The position numbers were made by a program, and so were the translations under genes. This document shows, in pieces, positions 58,330 to 64,000 of a stretch of DNA of 64,000 bases. This DNA comes from Halobacillus amylolyticus (GTDB taxonomy: Bacteria > Bacillota > Bacilli > Bacillales > Halobacillaceae), in the NCBI RefSeq assembly GCF_022921115.1, contig NZ_CP095075.1, positions 1,178,001 through 1,242,000 of the forward strand, in the 5' to 3' direction. Under the pieces are notes generated by a model. The model did not search any database. It was not told the DNA's origin and saw only the letters and a list, made by a program, of their open reading frames with translations. Within the stretch, counting starts at the first letter, position 1. Every line of letters begins with the position of its first letter.

Positions 58330-59996
58330 TCATTGTTTACCTTCAATAAATGCATATTTGTACGTATAATCAGGACCCATTGGGTTTGCGGTTACATTTT
58401 TCACGTACGGTTTCCAAAGCTGTGCCCTTGCTCGTTGGTAGAGGGGTGCAAGCACCGCATCTTCTTTAATGAGCAATTTCTCGGCTTCTAAAAATGTCTC
58501 GAAGCGCTCAACCGGCTTTAATGCAAGCTCTGTAGCTGCTTGTTCAATTAATTGATCATATTTTTCGCTTGAATAGCCTGTTTTATTATTTGCCTGATTC
58601 GTAACCCAAATGTTTAAAAATGTGTTCGGGTCGATATAGTCAGGGCCCCAACCGTAATTCTGCAGGTCATAATCCATATTCTTATCTCTCTCTAGACGAA
58701 TTTGAAATGGTACGCTCTCTACATTGACTGTTAATCCTTCCAGTTGTTCAAGTTGGTCTTTTACATAAGCATCAAGGTTTTGCGCAACCTCTGTGTCGCC
58801 ACCTAGATATCCAAGCTCCGCTTCTTCAATGCCTAGTTCTTCTTTTGCTTGAGCCCACAGCTCATTTGCTTTTGCTACATTTGTTTCAATAAGGCTTCCG
58901 TTGATTTCACGGAAGTCTTCTCCAGATTCAGGGTGTTTAACGAAATTCCCTGGAACAATGCCCCCAGCAGGGATGGATCCGTTATTTAATATAACGTCTA
59001 CCATAGCCTGACGGTCGATCACCATCTGAATCGCCTTACGCGCATTTTTGTTAGCCAGTATTTCATTTTCCTGGTTCATCTTAAGAAAAAATGTTGTCGG
59101 TTCTTCTTCCACCTTAAATTCTTCTGAGGATCGATATTCATCCACGAATTCTGAGGATAGATTCACCCGGTCAACTTCCCCTGTTTGATATAAATTAACG
59201 GCTGCTGACGTTTCTTTTACAACACTTACGTTAATCTGATCTAGTTTAACCGCATCTGCATCCCAGTAGTCTTCATTTTTTTCTACTGTCCAGCCTTCCC
59301 CATGATTCCACTCAGTCATGATGAAAGGTCCGTTTGAAAGCAATGCATCTGCTTCCATCGCATAATTTTCACCTTGTTCTTTAACGAATTTTTCGTTGAG
59401 CGGCAAGAATGTACCGAACGTTGTCATCGATTCGAAATAAGGTGTAGGCTGCTCTAACGTAACTTCAAATGTAAAATCATCGACAGCCTTTACCCCTAGT
59501 TTATCAACAGGGACTTCCCCTTTTGAAACAGCTGTTGCGTTTTTAATCACGCCCCCATCATATAGGGACCGTATTCAGATCCTGTTTCTGGATCAACCGC
59601 ACGCTGCCAGGCAAAAACAAAGTCATGTGCCGTAACAGGGTCTCCATTAGACCATGTAGCATCGTCACGTAAATGAAACGTCCATACTAAGCCGTCATCA
59701 CTTACCTCATGCTCCATCGCAATTCCAGGTTCTGGCTCACCGCCTTCTCCAAGGCGATATAGTCCATCCTTTGTTGATCCTAACCACTGGGATGCCAGGG
59801 CGTCTATCGTTAGAGATGAATCCATTGACGGAATCTCTGCAGTGTCAATCAGATTTAATACCTGCTTACTAGATTCTGAACCTTCTCCATCACTGCTGCT
59901 TTCAGAACTAGTCTCAGAGCCTCCCCCGTTACAAGCGGACAGGAAAATACTAAGAACTAGTGCCAATGCTAACAGTAACCAATTTGTTCTTTTCAT
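58330..59996 (-). pseudogene. oppA: Second oligopeptide-binding lipoprotein (oppA paralogue), one-base frameshift
   Basis: About 555 aa when joined. Lipobox LSAC (residues 18-21 from ATG 59996), then SBP family 5 text nearly identical to the downstream oppA through most of its length. The first frame ends at EYGPYMMGA; the second resumes VIKNATAVSKGEVPVDKLGV. The break is a run of five G/C bases at 59552-59556 where six would keep frame. Own terminator after it, so it can be expressed apart from oppA-F. Confidence 0.9.
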
Positions 59997-60167
59997 GTAA
60001 ATCATTCCTCCATCTTTTATGTACATTTTTTCCAACGTTTACAATTATACAAATTTTAGCACAACTTTGCACCCCCTGTAATTAGATTACATCCACCCTA
60101 AAGCGTACATTTTAAAGCAAAAACATGCTATAATATGTAGGAGTTTTCCCGGAAAGGTGTGAACGAC

Positions 60168-60536
60168 ATGGCCATTGTCCGAAGCAAATGGACAATCGTT
60201 ATCTTGAATTTTTTCCTATGTATTCTGCTCTTTGTATTTTGGGCGCCCGCCCAGGACCTCCTTAATTTCATTAATTTATTATTTTATATAGCTTATGTTT
60301 ATTTATTTATTGGATTGATTTTATGGGTTGTTCGTGGTGGATTCTTCGATGGAATCACTTACAGCATGCGGAGGTTCACGAACCGTATGTCGAAGAATAA
60401 GGACTATCTCGATGAATGGGAGGATCGACCTCTACCTTCTGAGATGGTTCATCGTTCATGGTCTCGTTTCTTTATGTTCCAAGGGGTAATCTTATGTATC
60501 GGGTTGGCCGCTTTGCTAGCTGTTTATTACAATTAG
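60168..60536 (+). CDS. DUF3899 membrane protein
   Basis: 122 aa with two N-terminal membrane segments, a charged cytoplasmic loop (RRFTNRMSKNKDYLDEWEDR) and a final membrane segment (VILCIGLAALLAVYY). DUF3899 is a small family of Bacillales membrane proteins of unknown role. ATG 60168 follows AAGGTG; a TATAAT lies at 60129-60134. Confidence 0.82.
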   Translation: MAIVRSKWTIVILNFFLCILLFVFWAPAQDLLNFINLLFYIAYVYLFIGLILWVVRGGFFDGITYSMRRFTNRMSKNKDYLDEWEDRPLPSEMVHRSWSRFFMFQGVILCIGLAALLAVYYN

Positions 60537-60545
60537 TAATTAAAC

Positions 60546-60825
60546 TTGCAAGCGGAGAAAGACTCTTCTATAATTTTCTAAAAGCTATTTAATACAACTC
60601 AATCGCGACGATAATTTTATTCTATTTTATAAGAGAAACTGTGGTTAGCTGAGAGCAGTGAAGCTGGATAAAATGAAATTGGGGCTTTGGAGCAGATTTA
60701 CGTAATTCGGCGACAACGAATTTGAGCTGACTTTTTTAGGAAAAGTGTGCTAGGCGCCTTGAAAGACATTGTTGTCTTAGTGGCTTGCTTCAGGCATTTT
60801 AAAAAGTAATAAGGGTGGCACCGTG
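60546..60825 (+). ncRNA. Upstream, probably disabled, T-box leader (tryptophan type)
   Basis: A strong promoter TTGCAA-17-TATAAT (60546-60574) leads into a T-box-like RNA: GAGAGCAGTGAAGCTGG, then GAAATTGGGGCTTTGGAGC with TGG in the specifier position, and the T-box AGGGTGGCACCGTG (60812-60825), one change from consensus AGGGTGGNACCGCG. No terminator or gene follows; the next 200 bases hold an opposite-strand gene fragment. It appears to be the leader of a lost Trp-related gene or a duplicate of the trpS leader. Confidence 0.7.
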
Positions 60826-60839
60826 AAGCATGTGCCATG

Positions 60840-61053
60840 AAACCACAAAACATTTTAATAAAGAAGATAATCTTACATCCATTAAAGGCTCTTCAACACC
60901 TTTTGGAGCACAACCAATAAAGAAGTAAGAACAAGGAATTTTCTCCAAATAGTATGCAAATTTGGAAAACTCGCCTGTTGATGCACTAACTAGTGGTTTC
61001 ATTTGCAATATCGATGAAAAGAAAGTTTCCAAGCATAATAAACCTTTTGCCAA
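60840..61053 (-). pseudogene. Remnant of an M20-family amidohydrolase
   Basis: The minus strand reads PLVSASTGEFSKFAYYLEKI then PCSYFFIGCAPKGVEEP, which matches the C-terminal region of M20 amidohydrolases (AEDFAYYLEKIPGSFFFIG pattern). The metal-binding E-D-F is altered and the following HHHPKFD part is lost, so it is a dead fragment. It lies between the two T-box leaders. Confidence 0.5.
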
Positions 61054-61079
61054 TGAAACATGGATTCGACTGTAAACCC

Positions 61080-61109
61080 TTGCTTTATGATTAAAAATTC
61101 GGATATAAT
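61080..61109 (+). promoter_or_regulatory. trpS promoter
   Basis: -35 TTGCTT (61080-61085), 18-base spacer, -10 TATAAT (61104-61109), about 30 bases before the T-box stem I. Confidence 0.7.
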
Positions 61110-61137
61110 AAAATAAAATTTTATATCACAGTGATGA

Positions 61138-61330
61138 AAAAGATAGAGTACAATTACCCTCTGGACTTTTAGAGAACTTGTGGCTGGTGGAAACAAGTAC
61201 CAAGGTAATTTGGAATTGGGCTTTGGAGCTATAATTGATCAAGTGATCTCGCCAAAATGGGTGAGATAAATAGGGTGGCACCGCGAAACATTCGTCCCTT
61301 CCAATTATGGAAGGGACGGGTGTTTTTTTA
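61138..61330 (+). ncRNA. T-box riboswitch (tRNA-Trp) controlling trpS
   Basis: Stem I begins with the AGATAGAGTA motif; AGAGAA and GGCTGGTGG form the distal loop; the specifier region GAATTGGGCTTTGGAGC has TGG (Trp). The T-box AGGGTGGCACCGCG is perfect at 61272-61285, followed by the terminator stem CGTCCCTTCC / GGAAGGGACG and a T7 tract (61294-61330). Uncharged tRNA-Trp would favour the antiterminator and trpS expression. Confidence 0.95.
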
Positions 61331-61335
61331 TTTAA

Positions 61336-62358
<1,023 letters not shown>

Positions 62359-62389
62359 CAAGGCAGGTTCTCCCTCTTTGAAGCGGAAA

Positions 62390-62520
62390 GTTTCTGCCCA
62401 AACTTGAGATCATTCTACCCTAATTTGCAATGATTCGGACGAAATCGGACGGTTTCTGACAAATTTTTAAAAGATTCTAACCAAAAGGCCTATGATTCTG
62501 ACTAAATGCGAGAGGATTCT
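62390..62520 (-). repeat. Tandem degenerate 21-bp repeat, seven units
   Basis: On the minus strand AGAATC-like cores occur with their plus-strand left ends at 62390, 62411, 62432, 62452, 62473, 62494 and 62515, so spacing is 21 with one step of 20. Unit consensus AGAATC-N9-TTTGGNC or close. It is the same repeat as at 38564-38674, again between convergent genes (trpS and yjbA). Confidence 0.85.
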
Positions 62521-62552
62521 GTCCAAACACATGCTTTCATTAGTCAAGTGGC

Positions 62553-62590
62553 AAAAGCCAGAATTGAGGTTAACCTCAATTCTGGCTTTT
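62553..62590. terminator. Bidirectional terminator between trpS and yjbA
   Basis: 38-base perfect palindrome AAAAGCCAGAATTGAGGTT / AACCTCAATTCTGGCTTTT. It contains the yjbA stop codon. Confidence 0.9.
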
Positions 62591-63337
62591 AATATGTTTG
62601 GCTGCCTTTTGGTTTTCCCCTTCCCAAATAGTTTCGAAAAAAGGCTGCCCTTTAATAAGTTTTCCACATAATTCTTCATGGTGTATACTCCAGCCATGAG
62701 CTGCACCATAGTACAGACGCTCCCATGCTTCTTCATTCGTTAATTCTTTTATAAAACGGTATTCAGCGGGGTTCCATTCTGTTAGCCAATAACGAACTTC
62801 CTCCGGATAATCCGAATGTTTCAACTGATCAAGTGCCATCATTAACAGCTGTTTCAATTGTCTCTCTCTTCTTGTTAACCCTGCCATTTTTTCTGGTTCT
62901 AATGAAAGAATATGGTATTCTTTAGTCACTGGTTCTTCCATTCTATAGGAAGCTGGTTTTTTACCATGAACCATTTCAAATACAAGTCGTTCCTGGCGTG
63001 GAATCAATCTGCTTTTTTTAACAGGTAACGTGTAACCTAGTGTATCAAACACAAGTACATCCTGTCCGTTAGTCACGACAGCGGCGTATTCAATCGTATG
63101 TCGTTCTTGATTTTTCTTCATATAAGTTCTTTTTTGTACATCTTGCAGTAATGACATCGGTAAATCCTGTAAATCATTTTGAATACATTCAAAAAGCTGA
63201 TCTTCAATAAGTAATAATGGAATTTGATCAACGATCTCTATTCCATCCTCTTTCCGCCACTCGTGAAACCTGCAAACATTGTAGCCATTCTCTTCTCCTT
63301 CAAACCAGTTAACCCATAAATCGTGCATATATAACAT
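62576..63337 (-). CDS. yjbA: YjbA family protein (DUF3603)
   Basis: 253 aa. It opens MLYMHDLWVNWFEGEENGYN with EIVDQIPLLLIEDQLFECI, typical of YjbA, and has EYRFIKELTNEEAWERLYYG near the C-terminus. Function unknown. In B. subtilis it also neighbours trpS and opp. GAGGG site 6 bases before ATG. Confidence 0.9.
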   Translation of the reverse strand: MLYMHDLWVNWFEGEENGYNVCRFHEWRKEDGIEIVDQIPLLLIEDQLFECIQNDLQDLPMSLLQDVQKRTYMKKNQERHTIEYAAVVTNGQDVLVFDTLGYTLPVKKSRLIPRQERLVFEMVHGKKPASYRMEEPVTKEYHILSLEPEKMAGLTRRERQLKQLLMMALDQLKHSDYPEEVRYWLTEWNPAEYRFIKELTNEEAWERLYYGAAHGWSIHHEELCGKLIKGQPFFETIWEGENQKAAKHIKSQN

Positions 63338-63415
63338 CGTGCACCCTCACTTTCTAACAGTGATCTCTTTAGGTTACATTATGACCAATACTGGCTTTTT
63401 TATTCTTTGAATCCA

Positions 63416-63628
63416 TTATTTAGTAAAGGAATCACTCATTAATAAGAGTGCAACAGATATAAACAGGATCCCAAGGGGGAATAAATAGCATTCCGGACGG
63501 GACTTGATAAATAGTAAAAATTCTATCCAGCCTAATCCTGCAGGAATAAGGTTTAAATAGGTGATCGTTACTGTTCCGCCTGCCACAGAGAATCCAAAGC
63601 CTGTTAAAAATAATAGCCACCGTACCAT
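63416..63628 (-). CDS. Small two-span membrane protein
   Basis: 70 aa with two hydrophobic segments (WLLFLTGFGFSVAGGTVTIT and FPLGILFISVALLLM) separated by IPAGLGWIEFLLFIKSRPE. The pattern is conserved in small Bacillaceae proteins near yjbA, of unknown role. GGGAGG site before ATG. Confidence 0.75.
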   Translation of the reverse strand: MVRWLLFLTGFGFSVAGGTVTITYLNLIPAGLGWIEFLLFIKSRPECYLFPLGILFISVALLLMSDSFTK

Positions 63629-63789
63629 TGCTTGTCCTCCCGGTCTTGTCCCTTTCTTTATTTTATGAGAATGTGAGTGTGGACATGCCTTTCATTAATC
63701 GGGGAATTCATACATAATTCCCCCTTTACTTACACTGAAAATACAGGTAAATTTAATAGAGGAGCTTTCAGATAGAAAGGATGATATAT

Positions 63790-64000
63790 ATGACAGCTAA
63801 GCGCTCCGTGCGTAGACGAAAGAGACGTTTACGTAAAAAGAGGCTGTTCGTAGCTGCGTTATTGCTTATTTTTATTACTACCCTGGGTTATTCAGGTTAT
63901 CAATATATGATGGGTAAACAAGAGTCCCTGGGAAAGGTATCCGGGGAAGATGGTGAAGTTCAACTCGAAGAAATCTCAAGTAAATATAAAGAGGAATTTA
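63790..64000 (+). CDS. N-terminus of a membrane-anchored protein, cut by window edge
   Basis: 70 codons visible: a very basic head MTAKRSVRRRKRRLRKKR, one membrane segment LFVAALLLIFITTLGYSGY, then extracytoplasmic sequence. This layout is usual for LytR-CpsA-Psr cell-wall ligases and similar bitopic proteins, but no catalytic motif is in view. AAAGGA site before ATG. Confidence 0.7.
   Translation, partial: MTAKRSVRRRKRRLRKKRLFVAALLLIFITTLGYSGYQYMMGKQESLGKVSGEDGEVQLEEISSKYKEEF

Noticed and set aside
60799..61053. Minus-strand open reading frame of 84 codons as a gene
   Set aside because: It is a decayed M20 fragment that runs on into the first T-box; no start signal.

Overview
The window is a low-GC Firmicute chromosome segment, almost certainly from Bacillaceae. 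It is syntenic in blocks with the Bacillus subtilis yjb-yjc region (trpS, oppABCDF, yjbC, spx, yjbE, mecA, coiA, pepF, spxH-yjbI, yjbK, yjbM-nadK-yjbO, prpE, fabI, cotO-cotW-cotX-cotZ/Y, yjcF-G-H). Spore-coat genes show an endospore former; acidic protein composition suggests a halophilic or halotolerant genus such as Halobacillus or a relative (inference).

Layout. 1-6.6 kb: glycolate utilisation on the minus strand (malate synthase G, two FAD subunits and the Fe-S subunit of glycolate oxidase, then the start of a FAH-family gene), with a divergent LysR regulator at 6.9 kb. 7.9-13.5 kb: lactate utilisation, lutP-lutA-lutB-lutC, with the FadR-type regulator LutR upstream and a palindromic operator. 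13.7-15.2 kb: a LexA-boxed Y-family polymerase and a small partner. 15.4-18 kb: mixed small genes. 18.1-19.7 kb: a graveyard with two decayed genes. 20.1-22.6 kb: serC-serA behind a glycine riboswitch. 23-26.7 kb: tRNA-Val, yjcH-yjcG-yjcF, a YetF-like protein and an MBL-fold hydrolase. 26.7-32.5 kb: spore-coat cluster and fabI. 32.8-34.9 kb: tandem DUF3231 genes. 35-38.5 kb: mgtE, a SEDS protein and prpE. 38.8-43.2 kb: yjbO-nadK-yjbM, yjbK, yjbI-spxH. 43.2-44.2 kb: repeats. 44.5-50.6 kb: pepF, coiA, mecA, yjbE, spx, yjbC. 50.7-60 kb: a secreted glycosidase-like protein and oppABCDF with a second oppA. 60-64 kb: trpS behind duplicated T-box leaders, yjbA and edge genes.

Two cross-cutting observations stand out. 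(1) Six conserved genes (glcB, the Y-family polymerase, a SEDS gene, prpE, oppD, the second oppA) are each split by one missing base, and every time it lies in a G or C homopolymer; this looks like a systematic sequencing or assembly error, or a mutator history. (2) Two convergent intergenic regions 24 kb apart (38.56 kb and 62.4 kb) carry the same degenerate tandem repeat, with AGAATC-like cores spaced exactly 21 bp apart. I know no name for it.

Functionally the window joins organic-acid catabolism (glycolate, lactate), serine supply, peptide uptake, the Spx/SpxH/MecA/CoiA stress and competence module, and spore outer-coat morphogenesis.
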